From Hypericum androsaemum (lineage: Eukaryota > Streptophyta > Magnoliopsida > Malpighiales > Hypericaceae), in the NCBI GenBank assembly GCA_963995505.1, contig OZ023185.1, forward strand, positions 14,395,691-14,459,690: a DNA stretch of 64,000 bases, given 5' to 3'. Position 1 is the first letter of the stretch. Every line of letters starts with the position of its first letter. The position numbers and the translations under genes are program-made. Shown piece by piece: positions 35,392-47,334 of this stretch. Below the pieces are notes generated by a model. The model saw nothing but the letters and a program-made list of their open reading frames with translations, ran no database searches and was not told where the DNA came from.

Positions 35392-35797
35392 GAGACGACA
35401 AATGTCGACCTTCCTCTCTCGCTCTCCCATCCCGGCGCTTGCTTGCTTCCAGGAGAATCCCAGAGGCAACTCCTAATCCGACGACATTTCCCGACGATTA
35501 GATGTAACACTACGTACATCTAGTCTCTGAGTTTTCTACTTGACCCATCCTTTAATGTGCAGCTCTATGATTCGTAGATCTTTACTGAAAAATAATTATC
35601 ATTTACTGAAAAAATAGAGAGAAAAGGATAATATTGATGTCGGTGTATTATTTACCTATTTAAGTACGAGGACATGTTTGTGGACTATATTTTTCAGTCC
35701 TGTTCGATATTAAAGCCTCATTTTTTGGGTTGAGTTTCCTTTCAACGTTCTGGTTTAAATTTTTTCCTGTTTAGGTTAGGGTTAGAGTGTGTATTTA
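35392..35797. other. GLK 3' flank
   Basis: Should hold the GLK 3' untranslated region. It ends with the TTA target duplication (35795-35797) of the next element. Confidence 0.5.
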
Positions 35798-36188
35798 GAC
35801 TATCTACGATGGCAACCCAGCCCAACCTAAGTCACGGAATAAATAATTTATTTATTTTTCATCCACATACAACCCAACCCAATTAAATATTTTTATGTTT
35901 CAATGACAACCTAGTCCAACCTAGGTCACGGAAAAAATAATTTATTTCTCTCCCATCCACATATTATCTACTATCATTTTTAGTTTATATAAATTATAAT
36001 AAATATATAAAAATAATTATTTTGTAATTATAACAAGAAAAAAAATTATAACAAACTAAAAAAATTAAGATTACAAAATTAAAAAAAAATAAATCAAGCT
36101 AGAAATGGATGTCTTAAATGATAAATTACAAATACGAAAGATGCAAATTACATAGTTAATTACTAGTACCAAATTTTTGCCAAATATG

Positions 36189-37480
36189 CTAAATCAAATC
36201 GTGCTTAAGAGCGTTATGAGCTTCTCTATTCCGAAGTAGTTCTCTATTAGTCATATAAGTGAATAAATTTCTGATGCGTTCAGTAGAGAATTGAAAAGGT
36301 TCTTCATCGTCCTCTACTTGTTCTTCATTTCTTCTTCTTCTTCTAGGTCTATCATTAACGAATTCTGTCGGATCATAATAATGGAGATATGTGTCTCGTT
36401 CATTCTCTACAATCACATTGTACAATATGATACAAGCCATCATAATTCTTCCCATTAAATCCTTATCCCAAAGAAGACCTGGACGTCGAAGGAATGTAAA
36501 ACGAGCTTGTAGAACTCCAAATACTCGCTCGACATCATTTCTAGCAGCCTCTTGATGTTGAGCGAACAACTTGTACTTTAGGATTGTTGGAGATGTAATT
36601 GACTTGACAAATGCAGCCCATGAAGGATATATCCCATTAGTGAGATAATATACAATATCATTTTGACGATCGTTGACGATGTAACTCACTTTTGGTGCTC
36701 GACCTTCTAAGACATCACTAAAAATAGGAGATCGCTGAAGTACATTAATATCATTGCACGTATCCGGTGTTCCAAAAAAAAGCATACAATATCCATAAGT
36801 CATATGATGCAACAGCTTCCAAAATGATTGTTGCCTTTCTACTCCTTTCTGCATATTAGCCAGCCCATGCACTAGGACAATTTTTCCATTTCCAGTGCAT
36901 GCAGTCGATGCTGCCTATCATGCTCGAGAATCCACGTTGCTGCCCTACTTAGAGTAGTCTTGCCAAATCTTATTCATTGAGCCTTCTCAGTTACTCGCCA
37001 CCGAAGCAAGAAATGACACATTCTACAAACTTAATGAGAGATTCCCTTGTAGAAGATGACCTATTCTCAAGTATTCATCAACGACATCAATTGATGTCCC
37101 ATAAGCTAAAATCCTTATAGCTCCAGTACATTTCTGCAATGCTGAAAGACCTTTGTCTACCTGCAGCATCTGGTCTTTGTTAAAAATATTCTTTAAAGGC
37201 ACTAACTGCCTCTACTATACGAATGAATAACGATCTTTGCATGCAAAACCTACGGCAAAAGATCTCAGGAGTATAGGTTGGCCTGTTGACAAAATAGTCG
37301 TTCAGGAGTTTGATCTCCCACAATCAGATTAGGATTGTTGACAAACGTATCCTCGAGTAGGCAGTCAATTTGTTGATACTGTTGCCAGGCTCGTGCTTTC
37401 CATTCATCAAATTCGATGGTGAATCCACCTGAACTTGAATCAGAATCTGATTCTAGTGATGTGTTTTCACTCAGAGATAT
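36189..37480 (-). pseudogene. Harbinger DDE transposase, frameshifted
   Basis: The C-terminal 227 codons (36872-36189) are open. They include the second acidic site (TCNDINVL) and the catalytic Glu region (RNDVERVFGVLQARF), followed by MACIILYN and a basic/acidic tail. The first Asp is still visible upstream in another frame (GSIDCMH, about 36930-36900). A frameshift just after WKWKNCP separates it, and further stops lie upstream. In life this nuclease (DDE_Tnp_4 family) would cut and paste the element together with its Myb-like partner. Confidence 0.85.
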
Positions 37481-37557
37481 TTGTGAAGGTTTTGAAGGTT
37501 ATTGGAAGGATGTTGGGCATGTTTAAGTTTGATATTGATCCGAATATATATAGTATG

Positions 37558-37683
37558 TGAAGTGTTGGATTGGATGCCAAAGTTGAAGTGACAATTCAAT
37601 GGGAAAGAGATAAGTTGCACGTGAAGTGTTGGATTGGATGCCAAAGTTGAAGTGACAATTCAATGGGAAAGAGACAAGTTGCA
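37558..37683. repeat. 63-bp tandem duplication between the Harbinger genes
   Basis: gtgaagtgttggattggatg repeats at 37558 and 37621 with one or two differences. A third partial start (gtgaagtgttg) follows at 37684. Confidence 0.88.
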
Positions 37684-37702
37684 TGTGAAGTGTTGTACGA
37701 CT

Positions 37703-37721
37703 GGGGGGGGGGGGGGGGGGG
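37703..37721. repeat. Run of 19 G
   Basis: Nineteen consecutive G immediately after the 63-bp repeats and before a GC-rich patch. Its length may be unreliable in the assembly. Confidence 0.85.
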
Positions 37722-37803
37722 TGGTCCCGGGTGATCGACCTAACAGGTCAGGTCGCAGGATGCGGGACAACGTCCCGTCCCGAAATGGTACACGTCTTTT
37801 GAA

Positions 37804-37908
37804 CAAATTACATGACATTAAGAGCAAATTACATAAAATTAAGAATAAATTACATGAAATTAAGGATAAATTATATGAAAGTAAGAACAAATTAAATGAA
37901 ATTAAGCT
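37804..37908. repeat. Five 21-bp tandem repeats
   Basis: Units like caaattacatgaaattaaga recur five times every 21 bp. On the plus strand they spell KLHEIK-type heptads, but no start or gene context supports translation. Confidence 0.88.
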
Positions 37909-38059
37909 TATCACTTTTCAAACACAACTGACATTAGATAGCATTTTATAGCTTCATCTTCTAGAGATGAGTGATCTTTCACAATCAAGGTATTTAACAT
38001 GAGATAATTCATCTCCATAGTCTTCCTTTCTGCCCTTTTTTATTCTCGCTCGATTCTTT

Positions 38060-38900
38060 GTTGCTGTTTTTTGTTCAACAGCTTGATCCTATTTTGTTCC
38101 TTTTTAATCTCCAGCTCGATTCTCTTGTTCATTACTTCAATCTCATCATCTCTGTTGACTCTCAGTGTACGAATTTCTGTAGCAACTTCATCAGTAGAAG
38201 TAGATTCAGATGCCTTACCTTTTTCTTTCCTTTTTTGGCAGCATCTCTACCTATAGGACAGAAAATTATTGAAGACCCGCTGATTGGAGTTTCTGGGTTA
38301 GAGGGGATCGAATAATCTCCATCTTCAGTTGTCCTAAATACAACCAAGTCAGAAAAATTGTTGTGGTCATTCCCTTCATATATTGTGTGAGCTTCTGCCT
38401 CAACATCGATCATGTTCATTTCGCTCCATTTTTTACCATATGCTTCTCGGTATGCACCAATTCACTTGTTTGCATTGAAATTAAGTTATTTCCAACAACC
38501 TTTCAGGAAATCCATGTTTCTTACACAAATCTCTTCCGGCTTTTCTGCTTGAGCATCATTGAACAAAGCAAACACTCGTCTCCCTTCTAATTTTTTCCAC
38601 GTTCGATATCTTCGCTAATGAAGACCCAAGAGGACATTAGGGCAATGTCTTCTTAGACACCCAAATATTTGATGTGACCTTTTCAGTATTTTTGTTTGTA
38701 GGCACATCTGGAAATAAATTTTGTGGCATATTTTGTGAGATTTGGTATTGATATATTAGAATTTGGGAAAGATTTAGCGAAAACTTAGAATTATAAAAAT
38801 ATTGAGAGTTAGGATACTCTCCACAATTTTGATAAGATGAAGGAATATTATAAGATCCAAATGGTTGATAATTTGGGGAATTAGGATCATTCAGATCCAT
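38060..38900 (-). pseudogene. Harbinger Myb-like second ORF, decayed
   Basis: A start at 38900 opens an Asn/Pro/Tyr-rich N-terminus (MDLNDPNSPNYQPFGSYN), as in plant Harbinger ORF2 proteins, stopping after 87 codons. In shifted frames further on come SNPETPISGSS and CPIGRDAAKKGKKK (about 38320-38230), the usual C-terminal signature of this family. The Myb/SANT helices between are scrambled. The intact protein helps bring the transposase to the ends. Confidence 0.7.
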
Positions 38901-39307
38901 AGTTTAAATAATACAAGAGATTAGATTATGTAGTGAAAGAAGAGAGAATTTTAGATTGTGTATGAAAATATGTCAACATTGGGCTCTATTTATAGAGATT
39001 TGAAATATATAAATTTTCATATTATTTATGTTTACTTTTGTTAAAAATAACTTTAATTTTTATAATCACACAAATAAAATCCGAAAAAATCTATTTATAC
39101 GAATAACATTGTGCCAAGTGTCACTAAAGTAGATAGAAAAGTAAAAAAAATATTTTTTTTAATACCCGGCCTCGGCCGGGTGTTAGAGTCACCTGACATC
39201 TCTGTACACCAGCCCGTCGGGCTTCACTTTTCATTTTTATTTTATTTAATTTTTTTTGGACCGAAGCGGGCAACCAAATCACAGGGTCGCCGCTGTGAGT
39301 GGTCTTA

Positions 39308-40437
39308 ACGTGGGTAATGGAGATAAAAAGTATAGGATATACACACCCAAAAATGATACTTTTTAAAGGTATTAATTCCTTCCATTATGAAGTATTCTGT
39401 ACTTAAGAAATTAACCTTTCAGGATAAAAAGGCTGTGTGTTTCGAAAATTCGTAACGTACACGTTTACAAATTTTGTAAAATAAGAATAGAAAATTTGAC
39501 AAAGAGGACTCAGAGATTGTAGGAAATAAAGAAGTCCAGAAAGAGAGACGCAAGTCTTCAACTTATCCAACTTTTGGAAAAAAATTGAGTAATTATAGAT
39601 ACTCAATTCCCAGCCATTGGAAGATAATTTGATTACGACGCAAACAATATTTGTTAAGTGAATCCAATGATGCAAACTTGACGGAATCGCTCCATTGGTA
39701 TAAAGATCGTAACCCGCTGTTTGAGTTGAAACAACGAACTTTGATATGTCGATGACGCCACAAACGGTGATGAAGATCTGCTTGATAAGTCGATGGTGAA
39801 CTCGACGGAATCGCTCCATTGTGTTCGAACAGTTCTGAAGAACCGAGAGAGCAAAACCCACGTTTTTCAATCAATAATATTCTCCTCTTCTCATTGCACA
39901 ATTCTCTATAAATAGACTCAATATTACAAAGAGATTTCCTAAAGAGAAACTAAAAAGGAATCAAATCTATGCCTTTTAGGAAGGCTACAAACTTGATTAC
40001 CAAGCATAAATAAGCCAAAAATTGCTGGAATATAATTTTTTAATCAAAACTAATGGCTGAAAAAAAACTTCCTAAATAGAATGCCTAATTAGAAAGAATC
40101 ACCCTTCGAGATCTTTGCTACTAGAATTTTCTTCTTCAATATGAGTAAATGCTCTACTTCAATGTGAATTTCGTGGTTCCTCAACATTGGATTCAATATG
40201 CTCATTTGAATCCCACTCTTTGATATAAGTTGGGAAATGAGCCTGTTAAGTTGTAACTGAAGTACTTTGCACGTCTCTCATAAATGATCAGATTGGCACT
40301 TAATAAATGCTGCTAGGATTCATATCAGGTTTGGCCACTATTTTAAAGAGAGCACGCGGAGGTAAACAGGTTGAATAGAGTAAGAGTCCAAAGAGGAAAG
40401 GAAAAGGTAGTTCGTATAGATAATCTCTAAGATACCA
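39308..40437. other. Unassigned region with a small dispersed repeat
   Basis: No gene. A 36-bp word at 39619-39654 (aagataatttgattacgacg...) recurs with about two changes at 45183-45217. The phrase gacggaatcgctccattg occurs twice (about 39680 and 39803). A TATA-like tctataaatag lies at 39904-39914. It could be an old LTR, but the edges are not clear. Confidence 0.4.
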
Positions 40438-40446
40438 CCTATCTAG

Positions 40447-40760
40447 GGCAGTAGATTGGGTCCGGAGTGAAGAGGTCATTCTATATCGTTTGGACTGAAG
40501 GACCGATAATGGCAGATGCCCTGAGTCTAACAATGGCATGCCCCGGTTACGATACTGGCAAGTCCAGTTATTAATAATGGCCTCCGTGCTACGACAATGA
40601 CATGCTCAGTTATCGATAATGGCACGTCGGTGATCCCCTGCCCCGCGCATGGGCTTTTTTTATTTTGGTCCCCGTATTTTAACTTTTTTGCAAAAAATCT
40701 CCCGCGTGTCCTTCACTCCAAACGGTCCGGAATGGGCCCATTCCGGACCCAATCCAAGCT
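40447..40760. mobile_element. Mutator-type MITE, copy 1, with internal repeats
   Basis: 314 bp flanked by the 9-bp word cctatctag (40438-40446 and 40761-40769). Inverted ends share GATTGGGTCCGGA(G/A)TG and a second matching block, cgtttgg(a/g)(c/g)tgaagg. The middle holds about five irregular 24-bp units around gataatggcatgc. A related copy is at 46272-46720. It is non-coding. Confidence 0.82.
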
Positions 40761-40769
40761 CCTATCTAG

Positions 40770-40915
40770 TAGCATTTGTTGTTAGATAGTTGTTTATCTT
40801 ACAATCATATTTTAGGCGATTCAAAATATTTAGCGACACTTTTGGTGTAGTGCATTCGTGCATATTTAGTGTGACCTTTTGATGAGTAATAAATTTTTAC
40901 GTATCAAAAAAATTT
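40770..40915. repeat. 3' tail repeat of a SINE/LINE-type family, copy 1
   Basis: Begins tctagtagcatttgttgtta and ends gagtaataaatttttacgta-tcaaaaaaa, an A-rich tail typical of non-LTR elements. It matches 59277-59428. The MITE just to the left is inserted in this repeat. Confidence 0.65.
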
Positions 40916-41105
40916 ATAGATACTCAAGAGTTGGACGAAAAGTTTGCAACTTTCTCCTAGTGAAAGTTTACACCGAAGAGGTGTCTTTTTGCTATTAGAC
41001 CTCTTGCTTGAATGAAAAGTTTCGACTGTTTAATAGAGCCGGTGGGACCACTTCACCGATTGTCGCTTGCTCCCTTCTCTTACTTAAAATAGTTAATTAT
41101 TTATT

Positions 41106-41158
<53 letters not shown>

Positions 41159-41254
41159 AACTAGAAGCTCAAACTTCTAATTTAACAATATGGGATGTAA
41201 ATGATAAATGATCTAATGACAATATGCAATTTATAATTTTTTTTATTATGTAAA
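40916..41254. other. Spacer with a long TA microsatellite
   Basis: A TA run of about 46 bp occupies 41110-41155. No gene seen. Confidence 0.7.
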
Positions 41255-41880
41255 TAAATACTCATGCCCTGTGGGCGAGTTGGAAGTAGCAATGACAGAA
41301 ATATCCATATCCTGTGGGTCGAGCTCTACCCTTATCTCATGGGTCAAGGGACTGTTGACTTTGACTGAGTCTAGGGTAGGATATGGGTATGAGTCCTTTT
41401 TCAGAGTAGGGGTCTAGAGTAGGGTATGAATCATATGAATTTACCCTACTTTGTACCCTACCCTAGGTAGACTCTTATAAGACTCTAAATAGATTCATTT
41501 ATCTCTATATTTTACTTATAAATTGCCATAGATTTCTCAAATATTCTAAAATATGATTCATGTTATTGACTCCAAATTCGAGGTACATATAATTCTAATT
41601 TTCTTTATTGATATACTAATAATTTCATGATTAATCTTCACATATTAGTTATTATTTATTTGAAATATATATAATTAAAATTTTGTGTTTAAAAAATTAT
41701 CAAAATTATCTTGCATTTAATTCGAGGGTCGGACCCTGTAGACCCTACAGATGGTAAGAGTATGGGTCTAGTAATGAAATTTTTCAAGGGTCCAGGGATA
41801 GGGTATGGGTCCAACTTTCGAAACTAGAGTATGAGTGGGGTTCTATTGATACCCTACCCTACCCATCGTCATCCCTAGTT
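41255..41880. repeat. Degenerate dispersed repeat
   Basis: Rich in gggta/taccc words. The right end reads ccctacccatcgtcatcccta, which resembles the end of hAT-type non-autonomous elements, but the left end is not clearly its inverted copy. Part of it matches 21110-21300 on the opposite strand. Confidence 0.4.
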
Positions 41881-43660
41881 AAAAGTCGGTAGTACGACTG
41901 ATTAAAAAATCTGAAAACTGTAGAACCGGCGTAACTTAGATCAAAATTTTGATTGAGAACCAGGGTTTGGTTAGTGTGTTACACCATCCGACCGGTCTCA
42001 CGGATTCTTTACTTTGGACGTTGGATTTGGAGGAAGCAAACGTTCAAGTGCGTGTCGTTGGCACATGATGAGGCTAACTGTAGGCAACAGACGACCGTTT
42101 AGTCTCAAAAAGCCATCTGCAAATCAACTCCAAAAAAATTTTATTCCTCAAAAAAAAGTCAACTCCAAAATTCTATGTATGCTATATATGTTACTCCGGA
42201 AAAAAATATTATGCCATGTTGTAATTTTTTCCTGTGTATTACTAAGTTGTTTAATTTGAATAAAATCATACAAGGTGAAACTATTTTTGGTGACAAATTT
42301 TATCTATCGCAAGATCCATAGTTTACTATGTTTTATGATTTTTAGTTCCCCTAATTAACTTTTTTCCATAAAACAAAAATTGGCTAAAAAGAGGGGAATG
42401 GATTTCGTCATGGACACACATATTGTGTTAGACCTGTCCTGAAATAGAATATAGTCATTGGATCAAGCTCAATTAAAATTTTTTTGATCTGATGGTCATT
42501 ATTGATGCGAGGTATTTTTGTCTTTCGATTTTTTGTTTCTCTCTCTTCCTCCCACCCCGCTTTCATCTTCAACCTAAAACAATCCAAGCTACTCTTAATC
42601 AACAAGACACCTCCTGCCAAAGAGAACAAGCACAACTCCTCTTCCTCCAAACCTTGTGCCGCCGTGGCTAGAATAATAACCATAAACTGGTGGAAAGCGG
42701 AAGGCGGTCTCGATGAGGAGGAAGAGAGGAACACGAGGAAACCTAACCTGACTAAAATCCTAACCCTAACCCGTCGCGACAGGAATCCCCACCCGCTTCA
42801 GCGATGTCTCCATTGGGAATGGGATACTCCCGGCCATCATCTCCAGGAAGAAGAACAAGAAGACCATCCAAAATGTGGCTGTGGCTAGTTTGGTGGATCT
42901 GGAAGCCGAATTCGTGAACAGTCTGAGATCCCGCACCAGACCGACGGCGACAAAGGAATGGCGCTGAAGCTAGTGTTCGACACCAAGGTGGTGGTCAAGG
43001 TCGAGCCAGGGATTGGTCCCTGGCGATGGAGTTGTGGAAGGAGAGGGAGTGGGTTGGGGTGGTGATGATGGTGGCCGCCTCTAGAGAAACCAAACCACCA
43101 ACTTCGTTCCGATCAGATTTATGGATCTCACCGGAACTGTTTTGTCGACCGGTTACAGGTTGATTATTTGTGATCTATTAGGTTACAGGTTGGTTCTAAT
43201 ATTTTGGTAAAGGTTATATTGGACCAATACATTCGTAGTTTCTTTTTGAACTAATAGACGATGATTGAATGTTCAAAATCATTGCTACAGAATAGTTCAC
43301 AATGCATTTTTTGGTAAAGGTTGAAGTGAATGCAATTCTTTCTCCTGTGTGTGGAAGAATGTACAGGTGTATCAATGATCTGCATATTGTATCAACATTA
43401 ATTACTTTTCAATTAGCTGAGCTACTTGTTGCAGATTTGAAACCCTGCATTTTAAAGGGCCAAAATTAAAACATATTATGCATTGAGTGATTTGGTGAGC
43501 ATTTTTTTTATTTTATCTTTTTGATGTTGCAGATTTATTTTTGAACCAAACAGAGGATTGTATCGGGATTATATTAGAAATGATGAACCAAATGGATGGA
43601 GAAGTGGTTACTGCTATTTGATTTTTGTTTAATTTGTATGCTACAAATTGTGTTTTTATA
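41881..43660. other. Intergenic DNA with a GC-rich patch
   Basis: About 42620-43130 is richer in G and C and has open frames (one of 128 codons at 42502-42888; another reads IISRKKNKKTIQNVAVASLVDLEAEFV around 42830-42920). The second looks protein-like but I do not recognise it, and it has no start or splice context. It could be a captured exon fragment. Confidence 0.35.
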
Positions 43661-43663
43661 TCG

Positions 43664-44133
43664 AATAATTTATCATGTTATGATACAATAGTTTATCATA
43701 TTATCATATAATGGTTTATCATGTTATGATACAATAGTTTATTGTGTTATGATACAATGATTTGTACAGTTACGATACAAAGGTTTATCATGTTATGATA
43801 CAATAGTTTGCACAGTTAAGATACAATCGTTTATCATGTTATGATACAATAGTTTGCACAGTTACGATACAATAGTTTGCACAGTTACGATACAATAGTT
43901 TGCACAGTTACGATACAATAGTTTATCATGTTATGATACAATAATTTGCACAGTTAAGATAGAATAGTTTGTTATTATGTCACGACCAAAAGGTTTGATC
44001 GACTATGATCGAATGGTTGCACAGTTATGATAAAATAGTTCATCGTGATATGTTCAAATAGTTTTCACTGTTACGATAAAAAAGTTTGTTTTGTCATGAT
44101 AAAATAGTTTGTCCGGTTATGTTAAATAGTATG
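43664..44133. repeat. 23-bp minisatellite
   Basis: About 20 units alternate between tatcatgttatgatacaata-gtt and tgcacagttacgatacaata-gtt. They are regular in the middle (about 43780-43960) and degraded towards the edges. There are no unique spacers between units. Confidence 0.9.
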
Positions 44134-44239
44134 TCCATTTTATCATTACAGTGCAAACTATTTGATCATAATAGAACAAATATTTTGATCATTACAATGT
44201 AAATCTCTCATAATTAATTTGATAATATTAATGTGGTAA

Positions 44240-44530
44240 TATCATTACGCCAAATGGTATACTCGGTTACGTCAAATGGTATACCCGATTACGTCAAATG
44301 GTATGTCCAATTATATCGAATAGTATGTCCGATTATTTAAAATACTTATAATAAAAAAGTTAAATAATTAATTAAATTATATATCGAATGGTATACTATG
44401 TTATATTAATTATCGTATTAATTAATTAATTAATCATATCGAATCATATCGTATGTCTGGTTATGTCAAATGGTATACTCAATTATATCAAATTATATGT
44501 TTGGTTATATTCAATGATCTGCTCACAAAT
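44240..44530. repeat. Second, weaker minisatellite
   Basis: Units of about 22 bp like ggttacgtcaaatggtatac recur from about 44250 to 44330 and again, degraded, to about 44520. They are related in wording to the array just upstream. Confidence 0.7.
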
Positions 44531-46261
44531 ATAATATTAAATATTAATTATAATAAAAATAAAAAATTGTGAAAATACGCGTCAGCAAAAATTCATTTGA
44601 TTAAAATAATCTCAGTCCCCCAGGTGGCGAGGATCTTCTTGGTGGGCATAAGCAAGCATAAGAAAAAAGCCAAAGATCCTTCCCCTTGGCCCCAAGCGCG
44701 TCTCTCCCTTTACCTCTATATTTTTTTCTCTTTTTTGCCCATTCTACCCCTGTCCCTTCCCATTCAGAATGGTACTGAATGTCCTTTTCCAAGACTGAAT
44801 CCAGTCCCAAGAGAGAGGGCCACGTCACAATGATTAATTGGATTAGAAATCACGGATCGAGAAAATTATTGGAAAACACAATAATTACATATTGCACTCC
44901 ATTTAATGACGATTTTTTGGATATAAACTTTGACCCACAATAAATCATTAGCGGATAACTCAACCAAATCAGAGTATATTTACAATGGTTTTTTTAAACA
45001 GTAGATAGATTTATTATTGTTACAGCTAAAAATAGATTACATTTACAATCTTTATATTTACAATTCAACCACTCTATAACTCTCCAAAAGATTGGGTAAA
45101 AGTCTTGCAGTGATTTTGACTTTTGACACACCACTACTATGTGGTTTCGATTTCATAAAAAAATCGTTGCAGATTTGCATTGAAAGATAATTTGATTACG
45201 ATGCAAACAATATTTGTTCCGCAGTGAATATACCTGATCTCTCAAAAAATACATCGCAGTTTAAGAATACACGGTACTTCAATATTCAACATCATTTTCA
45301 ACCCAAAAAAACTGCTCTTTCTCGCTCCCAAATTGATCGAGAGTTAGTTCAATTAGTAAAAAATTTAAATTTATTTACAAAAGTAGGCTTAGAACTTATG
45401 AATATAAAAAATATTATTAAAAGAGTTATCTTATAAATTGAATTTAATAGACTCTAAATATGAAAAGATCACAAAAAAAGTTTAACTCATTTTTTTATTA
45501 TCAGTAAACTCATTCAAACACAAACAATTGAAATTTTAGATACAACTTAATCCTAGAGGGAATCAAGGGCTAGGTTGAGAGCTATTAAATCAGATTTGAG
45601 CTATAACGGTAAAACCACTGAAAGTTGTAAGCTGAAGACAAAAGAAGCTTTGTGGTGTAGCTCAAAAAAAGAAGAAGCTTTGTGGTCCAAGAATTGCGCT
45701 AGTGTTTGTATTTTTTCGATGGTTGGGTACAAATCTATTTAATGAAATCCAAAAACCAACAAATCACATCCACTAGCATTTATACGACATATCTTATCAT
45801 CCGCATGCCCCGGATTTAATTTATAATGACCAGAAAATTTTATTATTTCCTAAATTTAGGATATACATACAAAAACAACTTGGGATATTTTAATTTTTAT
45901 TGAAAAAAATTATTACTAATAAGAGACTTAGATTTTTTGGTTACTCTAACTAATAAAAATAATATCATCAAGAGAATCATCTGTAAATATTGCCTGATAA
46001 TACTCGTCTATGAATATATATTAAAGATGTTGGGCTATTTGCATTATAAGTGATTAATGGGATCAGGCTATAGTTAAAATATGGTTCAATCAATTCAGAT
46101 ACAAATACAAGCATAATGGATTTCGATGGAAACACCAAATATGTGTGATGTTTACATTAGCATTAAATTTAGCATTGAATTTTAAGTTAAGATTAAATAT
46201 TATGAGATATATATCTTATAGAATAAAAGAAATAATGTATGTGATAATGAGTAATGACACA
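44531..46261. other. AT-rich intergenic DNA
   Basis: No gene. Contains the second copy of the 36-bp dispersed word (45183-45217). A 70-codon frame at 45224-45436 shows no domain. Confidence 0.5.
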
Positions 46262-46271
46262 TAAAAAAGGT

Positions 46272-46720
46272 TTTGGATATGGTACAGAGTAAAGAAATTG
46301 ATTATGAACGGTTTGGAGTGAAGGGGGACCGCAGCGGCAAGCGCAGGTATGTGATAATGACAAGCGCAGTTATGTGATAATGGCAAGTGCTGTTATATGA
46401 TAATGGCATTTATTTTTGTGAAAGCGGCAAGTCCCCGTTGATGATAATGGCACGCATAGTTTTTTTCATTTTGGTCTCCCGTATTTTAGCATTTTTGCAA
46501 AAAAGTCACACTGGCATGTGTAGTTATGTGATACTGGCATGCGCAGTTATGTGATACTGGCATGCGCAGTTATGTGATAATGGCATTTGTATCCGACATG
46601 TGTTTGTGCGTGGCTTTTTTTATTTTGGTCCCTGTATTTTAGCGCGTTTGCAAAAAAATTCTCGTGTGTCTTCATTCCAAACGGTTCGAAATAGTGGCAT
46701 TCCGTACCCAATCCAACCCC
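46272..46720. mobile_element. Mutator-type MITE, copy 2, with internal repeats
   Basis: 449 bp flanked by the 10-bp word taaaaaaggt (46262-46271 and 46721-46730). Ends are TTGGAT(A/T)(T/G)GGTAC-type inverted repeats, followed inward by the same acggtttgga(g/a)tgaag block as copy 1. The middle repeats cagttatgtgata(a/c)tggcatgcg about eight times in two groups. It also shares with copy 1 the stretch ttttttattttggtccc before the right end. Confidence 0.8.
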
Positions 46721-46730
46721 TAAAAAAGGT

Positions 46731-47334
46731 CTATTGGGTCTGAAAAAATCTGAGAGTAAGATTGTTTGTCGGGAAAAAGCGGAAAAAAGCAACAGTTAAA
46801 GATAAAGTTGGGCCAAGCTAATTAAGATAACAACCGACTAGGGGCCCTTTCAACATTCAATTGACTTGTCGACAAAAAGCATTCAATTAATCACCTTTCT
46901 TTTTTCTGGTTGGTGTCTAACTAATTCTTAGTGACCGTGGATCTCTTTTGATTATGTCTGAGATGTTTTATATGAATGAAGGATCTGTTGTTTAGCATTT
47001 GATAAATAAAACTTAAATGGATTTATGTCCTTCGAAGTCCGAATTTGGTGGGGACAAAACTTCTTCCATCATGGGGATCAAAAGGGGTTTTTAGTGTCAA
47101 TTTTGTAAATAATATGATAACCAGATTGGGAAATCCTATTTTAAATATACCAAGCTATAAATTAGGGATGAGTAAGTTATAGAAAGATAAAAAAAGGAAA
47201 AAATAAAATTTTAGACATACTAAAATTGGAAAATACGTTTTTAAATATAACTAGCAATAAAATATGGATCAGTTAGTTATGGAAATAGACAAAAAGGAAA
47301 AAAAATTCAAAAGACTCTGACAGTGGTAATCAAT
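46731..47334. other. AT-rich DNA with a diverged direct duplication
   Basis: Two stretches of about 100 bp (from about 47130 and 47230) resemble each other: tttaaatata, then ttagggatgagtaagttat versus tatggatcagttagttat. No gene. Confidence 0.5.

Larger units (their letters stand above)
35798..39304 (-). mobile_element. PIF/Harbinger transposon, two-gene, decayed
   Basis: A 3507-bp element flanked by TTA on both sides (35795-35797 and 39305-39307), the usual Harbinger target. The inverted ends are short and diverged: left GACTATCTACGATGGCAACC, right (reverse complement) GACCACTCACAGCGGCGACC, mostly transition differences. On the minus strand it carries both expected genes: a Myb/SANT-type ORF (about 38900-38060) and a DDE transposase (about 37480-36189). 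Both are frameshifted. Confidence 0.88.

Noticed and set aside
37634..37951. Plus frame with KLHEIK heptads, possible coiled coil
   Set aside because: It is a translation through 63-bp and 21-bp tandem repeats and a G run in a transposon; no start context or homologue.
43664..44133. CRISPR-like array
   Set aside because: Units follow one another directly every 23 bp with no unique spacers, and the window is plant nuclear DNA.
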